The notes below the pieces were generated by a model. That model was not told where the DNA came from. It saw only the letters and a list, made by a program, of their open reading frames with translations, and made no database searches. Positions 11,529-23,569 of a DNA stretch of 64,000 nucleotides are shown piece after piece. Both the position numbers and the translations under genes were made by a program. This DNA is from Atriophallophorus winterbourni (taxonomy: Eukaryota; Platyhelminthes; Trematoda; Plagiorchiida; Microphallidae): contig JACCGJ010014430.1 of NCBI GenBank assembly GCA_013407085.1, positions 1 through 64,000 of the forward strand. Direction: 5' to 3'. Within the stretch, counting starts at the first letter, position 1; each line of letters opens with the position of its first letter.

Positions 11529-12199
11529 ACAGATCGTACTTTAATGTTTGCGTCCATGTGTTCCGAATGAGGAGTAAACATAATTCCAATGATGACATGA
11601 AGAGAGGACATTCCGACCAGGTTTGTGTGTATGTAAGAAGAAAGCACTAACGGAAATCGGAAAAATAGGGCACAAACTGTGGTCAACTGTGGTCTCAACA
11701 TTGTAAGGTTTGTTTGAAGATCATTTCAGTTGGCGAGAAAAAGATTTCTGGTGGTAAACTGTTCCAAAATAGTATATACGGACTGCGTAACATTTAAGGA
11801 GACAGTTTAATAGGGAATGTGAGATTTTAAGGGTCAGGTCGTGATTGCGGGTCAGGAGATTGGAACTAATTCGAATGAGGTGTCTAAGTGGGTGTGACCC
11901 CGTACATATTATTCGGTATGTCAAGATTATATCATCTGGAATGAATCTGCACTCGACAGTGCATAATCCAATTCTAGTCAGTCGCTGTTAAATGGTTATA
12001 TTATACATTACAGTATTCATTCTAGATTCCATATGATAAATCATTCCGAGGAAAGAGATCTTTTTCACCCATGAAGTTCATGCCTGTAGTGTGTAGTATA
12101 CAACTGGATGTATGCATGTATTGAGAAACTTTTACAAGCAATGCGGTGGCAAACGTCCAAAAATTCGTCGGTTTAACTGGAGTACGCTGCATGCTCGCA
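11529..12199. other. Spacer without recognised gene
   Basis: AT-rich sequence between RTE element A and the minus-strand CR1-like element. I see no splice-flanked frame or known repeat. Part of it may be the decayed 3' end of the CR1-like element. Confidence 0.35.
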
Positions 12200-14560
12200 A
12201 TTCAGAATGTTTTTAAAATTTCTGCATACCCATATAACGAGATCATTCTGCAACATACTCCGTTGAAGCGTGTGACTGATAAGTATTCATGAGGATGAAA
12301 GGGTTTTCCAACTTTCGAAATTTGCCCTTGCGCAAAATGAAGGACAGCTTTTCTCGAATTGACAACTGATATAGCTTATTTAAGTCTGATTGTAAAACTA
12401 GGCAATCCTCGACAGACTTGACCTTCATCCAACTTCTTACATCGTCGGCGAAAAGAACAAGTTTACATTCTACAAGTTTTGGGAGATCATTTATAAATAA
12501 TGAGAACAGTATTGGATCGATTACTGAACATTCTTGGACACCGCCCATGGTTTCAATAGTGCGGATTATTTTGCTTTGCGTTCAGACAATGATGCTGCAC
12601 TGACTCAACTGCTGTTGTTTCGGATGTTAGAATCAATTCTAGGATTAAAGATTGTTCGGGACTACTCTGTCTATTGGAGGAATCTACGTGGTTGTAGAGG
12701 GGTATGAGTTCAATAATCTCGCGGAATTTGTACTCAAGTGATTGCTGCGTGTTCAATATTTTAGTGTGAAACTGCGAAAGTTTAAAATCATCCATTATGA
12801 GAGGTTGGGTTCCGCTCAGCGTTTCGCATTATTTCTAGCAACATTTCGTTGTGGGCGTCAACTGAGGTGGGTGAGTAGTAAATTAAACCAAGGATGCAAT
12901 TCTCTCCCCATTCCAGGCGCAAGCTACTCCACATGATATCCTCCATCTCAAATCGTGTATCAAAAACATCGTACAGGGAAGACGCTCGTGGTAATACACA
13001 GCTACTCTGCAACCTGTTCTTGAGCAGTCTTGCTGAAGCAGGATCATGTTGGGAATTGCTAGCTAGCTATCATTCACCTGATCATGGAACCACGTATCAT
13101 TTACAGCGATAATGCCAGCAGAAAACTGATTGCCATGTTGTTTCGCAAACACTGCGCTTTTGTGTATAAACACTTAATACCGGTTTTTGGTATGTAGCGA
13201 TTATGTATGGATGGTGGCTATTTGTCCTAACCACTGAGAGACGGACCTTTATGGCTTTTTGAACCGTCTTCTGAGTTTGAGTTTTCGGTAAACTTGCACA
13301 ACAATGCTACAGCTTGTGTTTCTGAAGCTGCCTTCATTGTGCCTAATCTGATGTCACTGATGATATTATTCTTTGTAGCCGCCAAGTATGCCTGACGAAG
13401 TCAATCTTAGCCCTTGCTAGAAAAATTTCGTTCAAAGGAGGTGGCTCATCACCTTTGTAATTAGATGACCAGGGTATCCTGAATGTACACACAACCACAC
13501 ACTCGCTTTCTCATCGTTTCTGCGATAAAAAAGACTGTTTGTGTTCGTGTTGTTGTTGAATAATAGTACGCAAATTATTGGCAGCCTCCGGAACTCCTAG
13601 AAGTATTAGACTGCACTCGTTGCTCTTCTCACGAACACCGAAACGTCCTTTTTTTCTCGCCAGGGTATGTCAGCGTAGTTTCGAGTATTGTAGTTGGTAA
13701 ACTCACATAGCAAGTGAGAATTTATAAAAAGATTCATATTCTTCTCATTGTTTAGTGTTTATTTCAGTAAACGTGGTTCATCGAAATGTAAGGAAGCTTG
13801 GGTGGCGAACCAAACGTGTAACTACTGTACGTCTGATGGTTTCCGAACCAATAATCGTATAGAGATTAGACCATTGTTCTAGGTCGTGTCTTGGTGGATT
13901 CCTGTATGTTGGTACAGATTATACTGAGATATTTTGAGGTCTTATGCGATGTGACCTTGGCATTTGATTCTGATGGTTTCAGCTGAACCTTTGGATGAGT
14001 AAGCGGTCTTCGTTACCTTTCTAAAGTCAGAGAAGTTCAGGTCAGACATGCCGTTGATAGGCCTTTTTATAATGGTGGAGTTTTGATGAGCAGAGCACTC
14101 AGCAAGACACTCCGGCAGATTTATAACGGTTGGGTTTTCGCGTGGAATGATCTGTGAAGATGTAAATTTTTCTGGTTCACATTACAGACTAAATTTTCCA
14201 TTTCTCAGTAGTTGTTCTGAGCGGTAACTAGATTTTCAAATGATGCCTTCAATGTTTTTTGCTGAGCTTTAAGCTTAAAATGCGATCATTCTGGTTGCAT
14301 TGCTGGACACATCTTGAAGCAGTCAAACCTTCGTTAGGTATCGTTTCACAATGTTTTTAGAGGTAGCATACGCCGGGAATGTTTTCATCGATCAGGATCG
14401 ATATAGTCTCCGAGGTTAATGACACGTGTGCGAGCAGTTGCGTCACTTGACACATTTTACCTTACCACTTACCACTTTATCACAGACGACACATGTTTAG
14501 CGAACAACAGCTCGTTTCATTTTACCGGAGTCAACCATAATTACAAACAAAGCGGTAAAC
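12200..14560 (-). pseudogene. CR1-like LINE with remnants of ORF1 and ORF2
   Basis: Minus-strand element. Near 14475-14540 a start-like Met is followed by TCVVCDKVVSGKVKCVK, a PHD/zinc-finger type motif of CR1 ORF1, with stops. Near 13150-13240 is CLYTKAQCLRNNM, matching the family's ORF2 opening. Around 12788-12900 is ILGLIYYSPTSVDAHNEMLL (endonuclease middle). At 12435-12548 is GGVQECSVIDPILFSLFIND, then KLVLFADDVRSW (the reverse-transcriptase FADD box). Endonuclease and RT are joined with a large central part missing, and many frames are broken. The ends are approximate, and no target duplication was identified. Confidence 0.7.
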
Positions 14561-16267
14561 TAAATGATACGACCTGGGTAGGTTGATGTGGTATTGTTCA
14601 GAGGTGGCGTGAAGTGACGAAGTCTAAGTATATTTCGTCACCAGATTTAGGCACGAGTATTCAGTCTCCCGTTGAGAATTTTGGTATGAAATTATTTGCA
14701 CATTGTGTAATACTCCGAGTAGTTTCCGGCATCAGTGACCACCGATGGGTAACTCTATCAGCAGAAACATTAAAGCGAGATCAAGGAACCAACGATCAGC
14801 ACGAAATCCAATGTTGCTGCGCATAAAGAATGACAAGTCGTAGATAGGTAATTATTGTATGCGTAGATCCGCAGTGAACACATATCCAAAAATCATACTG
14901 ATTGGATGAAATGTATGAAAGTTATATCCAAAAATGTCTGAGATAAACATAATTCAATCGCACGTCATTTCACTGAGTTTATTCATGGCATTTTTCGGCA
15001 TATGAGAGAATTTGCGGAAAACTCAAGATGCTCATGACATCGATTTAATTGATCAGCCCATGTGTTTCAATAACCATGGTTTTTATAACTCCCAGAATTA
15101 GAAAGCACGTGCTCCACGCAAACGGCACACGTGATCTTGATCAAACACATTGTGCACGTTTTGCGTTCTGAACACACCGATTCAATCAATATAAACAATG
15201 CGTGTATGTGGAAAGTGAGCCATCAAGATTCGAAGCGTTCCTTTCAAAATAAATGCAGTCCCAGCAACAAGGTACGCCACTTTTCAATTAATTACAAATG
15301 TTTACTATTTGTTTAACACATTCGAATCATCTCTTAGGTTACATGTTCACCTGGTTTCAACAGAAACACTCATTTACTCAATGTGATCGAAATTATGGTC
15401 AATTTCGTTTACGATAAATAGTAAATAGTTAACTTGTAAGCCGCTAAAATGTGTTTAAGCAGTTGGTTGGAAGCAATTTAGGAATAGTCGCTTGAGGTTT
15501 TTTTCCCAAAAATACCTCTACTTTTTAATCATGTGACAAATGTATAACACTTATTTATGAGTAAACCTTTTGTATTAAACAAAACAAAAGTCTCAAGATT
15601 CAAAAGTTAATTTGTTTTTTGAATCTGTAGCAAATAAAACATGGGCAAAGAATAAGCCATAATTTTTTTAGATGGATCATGCACAGATTGCAAATTTTAC
15701 CGGATAAGTTTTCATTATTATAATAATCTGTAACAATGGTATTGATAAATTTTTGTCCATTTCGTCTCGATGGTTTACCACCTAGAAGTGATGAGTAGGA
15801 AAAACACGAAACCTGTCGTTAGGTGTCTGTCAAGGATTATGTATTACTCTTTCTAACAATTTTGTTTAAACAACACTAATTTTTCAATAATTAACTTATT
15901 TGAAATGGGGCAAGTTTGGGTGGATAATCTAGGTTGAACCAACCCCGGCCATGGATATTTCTCTCCAGGAACTTCTTTGCTGTCCCTGATAGTTCCTGTT
16001 GAGTGCAATCGGAAAGGAGTACATTATGATCCAATCATATAGTTATTTTACCCAAGGGCACTACCTCGTTGAGCAAGATTTTCGTGACAATTAAGTTCCG
16101 ATAATCTAACTTGGCGGAAGGGCTAACAACTTGCTAAGTACTCATAGAATGCTGGTCAAGCGATTAAAGACAAATGCTTCGACGAAATAAAATAAAATAA
16201 AATAGCTCAGGACTTATCTTGGACACGTCAGTGAATGTTGTCTTGAGGTGTCGTATATACCATCACT
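14561..16267. other. Spacer with weak open frame and AAAAT tract
   Basis: Mostly featureless. An open frame at 15131-15316 contains WKVSHQDSKRSFQNKC and ends at a possible splice donor (GTACGC at 15271), but nothing supports it as an exon. At 16185-16204 an AAAT/AAAAT run follows a moderately GC stretch (16080-16184). This may be the tail of a short retroposed sequence of unknown kind. Confidence 0.35.
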
Positions 16268-16280
16268 AGAAATGCTACTC

Positions 16281-19200
16281 GCCAAGGACGGTCCCAAGCC
16301 CGTCTGAGAAAGGAGGAGGGTTGGGCTTAGGGCTAGCAACCCTATCCCGTAAAAGCTACATTGCTACGGAAACGATGACAACAGATCCGAAAATTCTACT
16401 CAACAATGGCTAAAGGAGTGACGCGAACCTTACAAAAGGTCCCATGACGGATGGAGATGAAAGCCGAAAGGAAGTTTCCACCCCGATGGCCGATCTCCTT
16501 GCGCCGAAAAGAACGATAAGACTTGGTTGCTGGAACGTTCGAACGCTGTATCAAGCTGGCAAGCCATACATGAGCTCAACAAGTATGATCTGAGTATACT
16601 TGGAATGTCCGAGGTGAGATGGACTGGCTCTAGTCAGCGAAAGCTAGATAGCGGTGAGACTATTATCTGGTCAGGAAGGCAAGATAACCTCCATCATGGT
16701 GGAGTCGCTCTGCTTGCAAGCAGGAAGACCAGCAGCCCGATCATGCAATGGAAGTGTGTAAACGAGCGACTCCTATATGCCAGACTAATCTCGAGCTTTT
16801 GCAAACTCTCGATTGTGGTAGCATACGCTCCAACAGAAGATGCAGTCACAGAGGAGAAAGACAGGTTTTACGAAGCCATGCAATCAGTCTTGAGGGTCAT
16901 CCCGAAGCACGAACTACTGGTGGTAATGGGAGATTTTAACGCTAGAATAGGAACTGTAAATACGGGCAGAGAGCGTACCATGGGAGTGCATGGTGTTGGC
17001 CTACAGAATGATAATGGGGAGAGGCTACTTGACTTCTGCGAAGAGAACGATCTTGTCGTTGGAAGCACCCTATTCCCTCACAAAAACATCCATAAAATAA
17101 CCTGGTCTTCTCCGGACGACAGAACAGAAAGTCAAATTGATCACATGATGATGAATGGTAAATGGAGGCGCTCGTTACATGATGTGAGAGTTATGCGTGG
17201 TGCCAATATTGGTAGCGACCATTTTCTGGTTGTGGGAAAGATTTGTTTGATACTGAGAAGGGCAAATATCGGAATTCAGCGCAGCTCACGGTTGAATGTG
17301 AATAAGCTGAGCGATGAGGCCACGGGGGAAGCTTTTGGCAACATACTTAAAGAGGAAATCAGCGCCCGGCCCAAGGATTCAATGACGATTGATGTTTTCA
17401 ACCGCACACTAAAGGCAGTCGGAGAAAAAGTCCTCGGATACAGATAGAGGGGCAAAGCTTCGTGGATCTCGTCGAAAAAATGGCAACTCATAGAAGAGAG
17501 AAAAGATATAAAGAAACGCATGCTGAGCAAGAAACCGTCTATTGAAAGGAATGCAATCACTGAAGAGTATATAATGAAAGATAAAGAGGTTCAAAAATCA
17601 GCGAGGAAGGACAAGAGACGGTATGTAGAAAACCTGACACAACAAGCAGAAGAGGCGTGCCGAATGAATGATTCGAGAACGTTATATCAGATTAATCAAA
17701 AGCTCTGCAATCGTAGTCAGGCAAGCAATCAACAAGTGATGACCCAGGGTGGAGATGTAATAACTGACGCGAAAGAAGAGTAAGCCAGATGGCGAGAACA
17801 TTTCGAGCTCATTCTAAACCGCCCAACGCCTCAAACCAACGTTGATATACCTGAGGCAGCTACAGACCTCGACGTCAACACAGACCCCATCAGCCTCCAA
17901 GAGGTGCAATTTGCTATCCAGAGGTTGAAAAATGGGAAGGCACCAGGTGACGATGGAGTGTATGCTAAACTGCTCAAGGCGGAAACCGAAGAGACACCGA
18001 AAGTTTTGCGAGACCTATTCCAGAACATCTGGGATACTGAGCAGATACCGGACGCCTGGCGTTCGGGTACTATAATCAAACTTCCGAAGAAAGGTGACTT
18101 GAGCTACTGCACCAATTGGCGAGGTATTACGCTTCTATCAGTCACGAGCAAAGTATTCTGCCGCATCATTCTCCGACGTGTCTCCAATGCAGTTGAATCC
18201 ATTTTACGACAAGAGCAAGCCGGGTTCAGGAAAGGAAAATCTTGCATTGACCAAATCTTTGTCCTCCGTCAGATCCTGGAGCAGACACATGAATGGAATG
18301 CAGAGCTATGTGTGGCCTACATCGACTTCCAGAAGGCTTTCGATAGCGTTCACCGACCAGTGTTATGGAAAATCCTCCGCCATTATGGTATACCATCAAA
18401 GATAGTAAATCTCATAAAAACCTTTTATGAGAAGTTTGAATGCCAAGTCGCTCACAATGGAATGCTCACTGAGAAGTTTGAGGTTCGTACGGGAGTGAGG
18501 CAAGGATGTATCCTCTCACCGATACTCTTCTCCCTAACAATAGACTGGATTATGAGACAGGTGACCGATGGCAGGGCAGTAGGCATTCCATGGACCCCAG
18601 CGGGACCGCTAGAAGACCTGGACTATGCGGATGATGTTGCCCTCTTGGCGTGCAAGATCAGTGACATCCAGAGCAAGAGCGATCGACTATCCGAAATTGG
18701 CAAGACGGTTGGTTTAGAAATTAACGCTGACAATTCGAAGGTAATGCGGACGAATGTTCCGGAGCAACCACCAGTGTTCGTGGACGGTCAACCGCTCAGT
18801 GAGGTTACAGATACAGTCTACCTTGGGAGCAAGCTGACTGTAAATGGTGACTGTGAAGATGAGGTCAGGAGAAGGATCGGGAAGGCGAACCAAGCATTCT
18901 GCATGCTGAATTCCATTCGGAAATCCTCCGCTCTCAGCATTAACACGAAAATCAGACTCTTTAAGAGCAACGTTCTGAGTGTGTTGCTGTATGCATCGGA
19001 ATGCTGGAAGACGACCGCTGCCATTGAGCGCAGAATAAACGTGTTTCAAACTAAGTGCTTGAGAAGGATTCTATGAATTTTTTGGCCACATACTATTTCG
19101 AATGAAGAGCTTCTGAGAAAAACTGGTCTGGAGGTGGTATCTACCGTAGTCAAAAGACGACGGTGGAGATGGTTCGGTCATGTCTGCAGGATGGATCCCA

Positions 19201-19417
19201 GTTCGCATACGAAGGTAGCCATTCACTGGCGTCCGCAAGGTAAACGAAAAAAGGGAAGGCCCAAGGTAACTTGGCGCAGAACGTTCGAACGCGAACTACA
19301 TGCACAAGGATTCACGGCGCAGACGGCAACGGAAGCAGCGGCAGACCGGAACCACTGGCGTGAAGTTGTCTTTGCCTCATGTGCCACCCGGCACGGAGAG
19401 TACTGAGTGAGTGAGTG
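16281..19417 (+). mobile_element. Full-length RTE-type retrotransposon (lineage B)
   Basis: A 3,137-bp insertion with a perfect 13-bp target duplication AGAAATGCTACTC at 16268-16280 and 19418-19430. It begins GCCAAGGACGGTCCC and ends in a tetranucleotide run (GAGT)n, as RTE elements often do. It carries one endonuclease/reverse-transcriptase frame, damaged by three nonsense changes and a 5' frameshift. Its sequence is clearly different from element A. A 365-bp derivative of this lineage sits at 57614-57978. The family resembles the SR2-type RTE elements known from schistosomes; this is recalled knowledge and not verified here. Confidence 0.92.
16515..19406 (+). pseudogene. RTE-B endonuclease/reverse transcriptase, three stops and a frameshift
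   Basis: The expected opening IRLGCWNVRTLYQAGK is readable at 16516-16563 but in another phase than the rest, so a small indel lies near 16560. From there one phase holds to 19406, broken by TAG 17445-17447, TAA 17781-17783 and TGA 19074-19076. Endonuclease: LGMSEVRWTGS, VVMGDFNARIG, IGSDHFLV. Linker: basic and helical. Reverse transcriptase: NGKAPGDDGVYAKLL, NWRGITLLSV, AYIDFQKAFDSVHR, GVRQGCILSPILF and LDYADDVALLA (YADD box). C-terminal part: RWRWFGHVCRMDPSSH and NHWREVVFASCATRHG. The TAA fits a CAA-to-TAA change and the TGA a CGA-to-TGA change. The copy is dead as a polyprotein but recently so. Confidence 0.9.
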
Positions 19418-19430
19418 AGAAATGCTACTC

Positions 19431-20204
19431 TAAATTTGATACCTTTTAGCTATCTTGATCTATCTTTGGGAAAGTTAGAGTTCACACAAATTAGGAAGTA
19501 GAAAAATGTAGCTAAGGTCTATCGGGTGATCAGATTTTACCCTAAATGTAACTCTGGGAATAGGTAAACTAATCTCCGAAAAAATACTCTAATATTAATT
19601 ATACAAAACAAGTGATATCAACGATCTGGCTTACCCTGCTGATGGTTTAAATTCTATTTAAAAAACAAAGCAAAATCCGTGATCTTAGAGTTTCACGGTG
19701 ATATGTTTTAAAATTTAATTACCAAATTGCACAATATTTGATTTCTGAGTAAATTAGCATGCCGAAATTGATCACAATCTACCTGAATGTTTTGAGCTGC
19801 ATGAAACAGCATTGACGTGTGAGTGGATATTGAAAAAATATGTGAATTCATTGTTACTTCAAGTTTGACAAACTGGAAACCAAAATGATTCTATGATGTA
19901 AATGCATTCTTATTATTTTTAGTTTTATTAGTGATTTAGGATTATGATGTGCTATGGATCTGTCAAAATCTACTCCGTAAATATAAATGCGATGAGATAA
20001 TTTCGGGATCATTAAGTTGATCTTTTCGTGGTCAGTAGCTAATATTCTACACTATGCACAAGACTATAAGACCATCTGACATTTGTTATTAAAAACAATT
20101 AGGTATGTACCGAATTGAGAGCAATGAAATTTTCAAAAATTTATAATTCTTCCAGCATTACTATTAAGAATATATTAATATCTTGCTTCACATATAATAT
20201 TCAG
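19431..20204. other. AT-rich spacer, nothing recognised
   Basis: No motif, splice-supported frame or repeat seen downstream of RTE-B. Confidence 0.35.
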
Positions 20205-20268
20205 CAACAAGTGTAAAATCGATGATGATGAAGGACACAGGAAGCAAAGCCCAAACACATTTGGAAAG
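20205..20268 (+). CDS. Weak candidate exon upstream of the BCR-like gene
   Basis: A 64-bp segment between an AG (ATATTCAG) and a strong donor GTGAGC. In the phase that needs one base from the previous exon, it reads as 21 open codons containing KIDDDEGHRKQSPNTFGK, an acidic/polar composition like linker sequence. It ends in phase 0, so at least one more exon would be needed before the candidate at 21711. No homology supports it. It could belong to the same gene, to another gene, or be chance. Confidence 0.3.
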
Positions 20269-20354
20269 GTGAGCCGAATTCGGAACCAATTAGAATGTAC
20301 AAGATAACGAATTCTCGTGCACGTAATTCAAAATTTATATCCATAAATGCTTAT

Positions 20355-20450
20355 TTGCATGAATTTTCATAACACACAACGTACGACTGTTTCCTACCGT
20401 TTGCGGTCATCAGGTATGGACAGGAAATTCAGGATTAGCATACGCTTGAT
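20355..20450 (-). repeat. Diverged single copy of the 228-bp repeat, inverted
   Basis: Contains the inverted equivalent of the unit's core (ACGACTGTTT, GGTCATCAGGTA, GGACAG, AGGATTAGCATACGCTTGA), as in the better-preserved inverted copy at 61490-61570. Confidence 0.6.
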
Positions 20451-21710
20451 ATTAAACTTAAATATCCATTGTGTTATTTATCAAATACGTGTAGTAATTC
20501 AGCAGTTGATTCTTCCAGATTCCTTTCCTGTCATCAGGTCAAACATTGCATTTTATCTAATAAGAAACGTGTATAATGCGCTTCGATTTGTTCGATATTG
20601 TCATTGATATTGTTTTGAATTGAATGTCCAAATGTGAAATCTCTCGAAAATCTTCGAAGGTGTCAATTAAGAACAACAAAATTGCTTATAAGATGCGGTC
20701 TGTAGCCTGCCATTGTTCCAGTAGGAATAAGAACTGTATGTTCAGTATAAATCTCTAATGTTTGTTACTAATGCGTTCTTTGCAACTTGATGTTACCATT
20801 TAGAAAACATTCTAAAATCTGTCGAGATAATAAAACATAAAGAATTAAATTGATAAAACTTAGTTGTATAAGACCGGAAGATATCACTTAGCAGTTTCTT
20901 TATACGTCAACCATCAAATACATGAAAGTCTATGATGTGTGAGAACGCCGATTGGCAGATATGATAGACTTCCACGGAGGGAAATTACTCATATTCTAAT
21001 GAATTATTCACAGCGGGCACCTGTACTGTGTGTGGCGGTTTCACTTCGATCTGATTCTTCAAGCGATTCTTTATCAATCGGTTTGATTTAGTCGGTTTCT
21101 ACGTTTGATACTACTAATGTTCTTAATCTGTTTTTGTTTTAAATAGGTTTGTCACTCGAATTGTAAATCGTGTTGCATCAAATGCATGATGAACTTAATC
21201 AACGGTCCACATGTGAACCAGACTTTGATAAGTCATGAAATGTGTGCATTCAAATGTTTAACTTATTATTATATCCGGAGCTAATGCCGAGCGGCCACCG
21301 GGCAGACAGACTATATAGGCAAAAAATGCGATACTACATATAGAAGAGGTTTCAATGAGGTTGGCTGTATTAACCTCATCCAATATTGCTTTCAATTTAA
21401 GCAGTTCTCAATCATACTGCCATTTTCTGATGATATTAAATAAATCAAAATTTTTGTGGGTTGACTTTGATGAGTATTCTTTCATATGGTACTCGAATTA
21501 TATTCAACATTTGAGCATAGAAATATAGTTGCTTATTGTAGAATTAGTCATGAGCTTGACAAAAAGATATGATGACGTGACATGTGAAGCAAAACATAAA
21601 ACATGCCGAGAGTGTATAGGCACAATCAAATATCTCATGATTTGTCACGTGTTCGTCAAAATTCGATACAAAAATTACTGATTCTTCGCATATGATTTTT
21701 TCGTGTAAAG
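20451..21710. other. Spacer; possible but unproven exon sequence at 21147
   Basis: An acceptor-like tract (TTTTTGTTTTAAATAG) at 21131-21146 precedes 40 open, Cys-rich codons starting VCHSNCKSCC. No good donor in a useful phase ends it apart from GTAAAT after 16 bp. It is recorded only because an exon of length 1 mod 3 would link the candidates at 20205 and 21711. Confidence 0.2.
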
Positions 21711-21768
21711 CATTCCGAGTGAATGAAATTTTAACCTGGAAAAATCATGAATATCCTACCGAGGATGT
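21711..21768 (+). CDS. Weak candidate exon upstream of the BCR-like gene
   Basis: 58 bp between a T-rich acceptor (TTTTTTCGTGTAAAG) and the donor GTGAGT. Eighteen open codons include NEILTWKNHEYPTED. It starts with two bases of a split codon and ends with two, which joins in phase to the candidate exon beginning at 26638. Phase fit and splice sites are the only support. Confidence 0.35.
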
Positions 21769-22059
21769 GTGAGTGTAATAGACTTGAAATGCTTACATGT
21801 TCGAGTTATGCCCTATAGTTTCTTAAGTGTTTGAGAGGATGATTTATTGTGAATAATTTTGAATGCCAAAGTAAAGCAACTCCGTATGTGTTGTTGCGGA
21901 AGATCATTTAGTTTTAGTTTAGACATTCGCTCTTTGAAAGGCGAATTTTCGTAGCTTGCCCAATTTGGTCAAAGGATGACAAATCTGTCAAGGATGTCAA
22001 TATCCTTTCAAAACCGCAGTTCCATTATCAGTATGATATCCCCTCAAACAATTGAGCAT

Positions 22060-22900
22060 AATTCCCCTTATTCCAAAAGCTTCGGACTTAACGATTGAAC
22101 ATCATGTTTGGCTCCATCCAGATCTTCAGAAATATTGATGTAGCAAACATGAACAACACCACCTTTCGCAAATGCTTGAGTCTTAATCTTCAATGTAGTA
22201 AAAAATTCTGATTAACAGAGAACACTTATTTGGAAACTGTTATGTGCTGCTCGTAAAACATTTTGGTTTTTAAGATGTTCTCGTATGCGCGCGGTCACAT
22301 TTGGGTCCATTAGTTATGAAATTAATTGAACGAATGTTATAGGTCTATAGTTTGCAGTATATGAAGGTCTAATTCCTTTGTCAATGGGAGTAATCAAACA
22401 CGCATTAGGTTGTTGTGGTGTCTGTTTTCACGTATGCTAAGACTTACCAGGCGCGTGAGATTTGCAGTAGAAGGAGTGTACCACGTGCGGAGTGTGGAGT
22501 CTGCAATTCTGTCTACACCAGCGGACTTCTTCTTGTTTACTTTATGAAGTTTCTATACTATCATGAATTAATTACAGTCATTTATTCAATAAATCTAATT
22601 ATGGTAGTGCATGGGATCCTTTTTTAAGCAATATGACGTGATCATGTATCTTACAGAATAGGTTCCAATTTGCATCCATCCCAAGATTCCTATGAGTGGC
22701 CAATTTTTCAGTTCTACTTCGGATAACAAACTGATGATTTTGGTAGCCTTTCCTTTTTGCAAACCTTGAGTTTTCTTAAATTTTCTAATTCGAAAGGAAA
22801 ACGTTTTCAATCTTACTATTTGAGAAATCAATTGTAATATGATCCCGTATCCATGCAATCAAACTCTTGAGTGCCTACATCTCAAAGACCAATATTTAAA
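22060..22900 (-). pseudogene. LINE reverse-transcriptase relic (CR1-like)
   Basis: Minus-strand, heavily mutated. It reads KVNKKKSAGVDRIADSTL near 22500-22560 (entry of the RT fingers). Then CLITPIDKGIRPSYTANYRP followed by ITFVQL appears near 22300-22410, matching the LINE pattern I-x-P-I-x-K-G...NYRPI. Upstream, at 22600-22860, is an open frame of basic helical sequence of the kind that precedes the RT. No ends were identified. Confidence 0.6.
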
Positions 22901-23569
22901 GTTTGAAATCGTATTTTCTGTAATACTCGTCTGGCCGATAAATCATTCAGCACTACAAACGGAATCAAAACAGCAAAGAGTGTTCACACTTTCCCGGTGG
23001 AGGCAGGTGCTCTATCTTCTCTAGCGCTATTGATTTAGACGTTAAACCAAAGTCAAGGGTTGATGGTTGATCAGAATCCGGTCTGCGAGTTCATGGGTCA
23101 AACAGGTTGTGCAATGGAACGAATTCTATAAATTCCTTTAATTTATATTCGAACGACTACATATAATGTTCGTCTGTTAATACAGACGCGGTAGTTTAAA
23201 AGCGTTTGAAGGCTTGAGCTGTATGGCAAGGATTCGATTAATTTATCATTGAACGAATTTTTTGATGGTTGTGAATGGTAAATGATCCCGATTGTACATT
23301 CATCTCCATTGACTAGGCTCATTAAACACCGTATCGTATCAGGAAGTATGAGTCCATAATGATTAATTTCGTTACACTGAGCAAACCATTAAACAAAGTA
23401 GACCGTGAATCCACTGCATGATTCAATGCCATCGCCACGAACTGGTGACATGCTAAGAATCGGGAGCTCAAAATCAGCAATGCAAGTCTAAAATCAGGTT
23501 ATTGTAATTGAGCATAGATCAGACGAATGTCTTTCGCAAAACTCACAACGTGCATTAAAATTATCAGTT
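22901..23569. other. Spacer, nothing recognised
   Basis: No diagnostic motif on either strand. It may be 5' decay of the minus-strand LINE relic. Confidence 0.3.
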
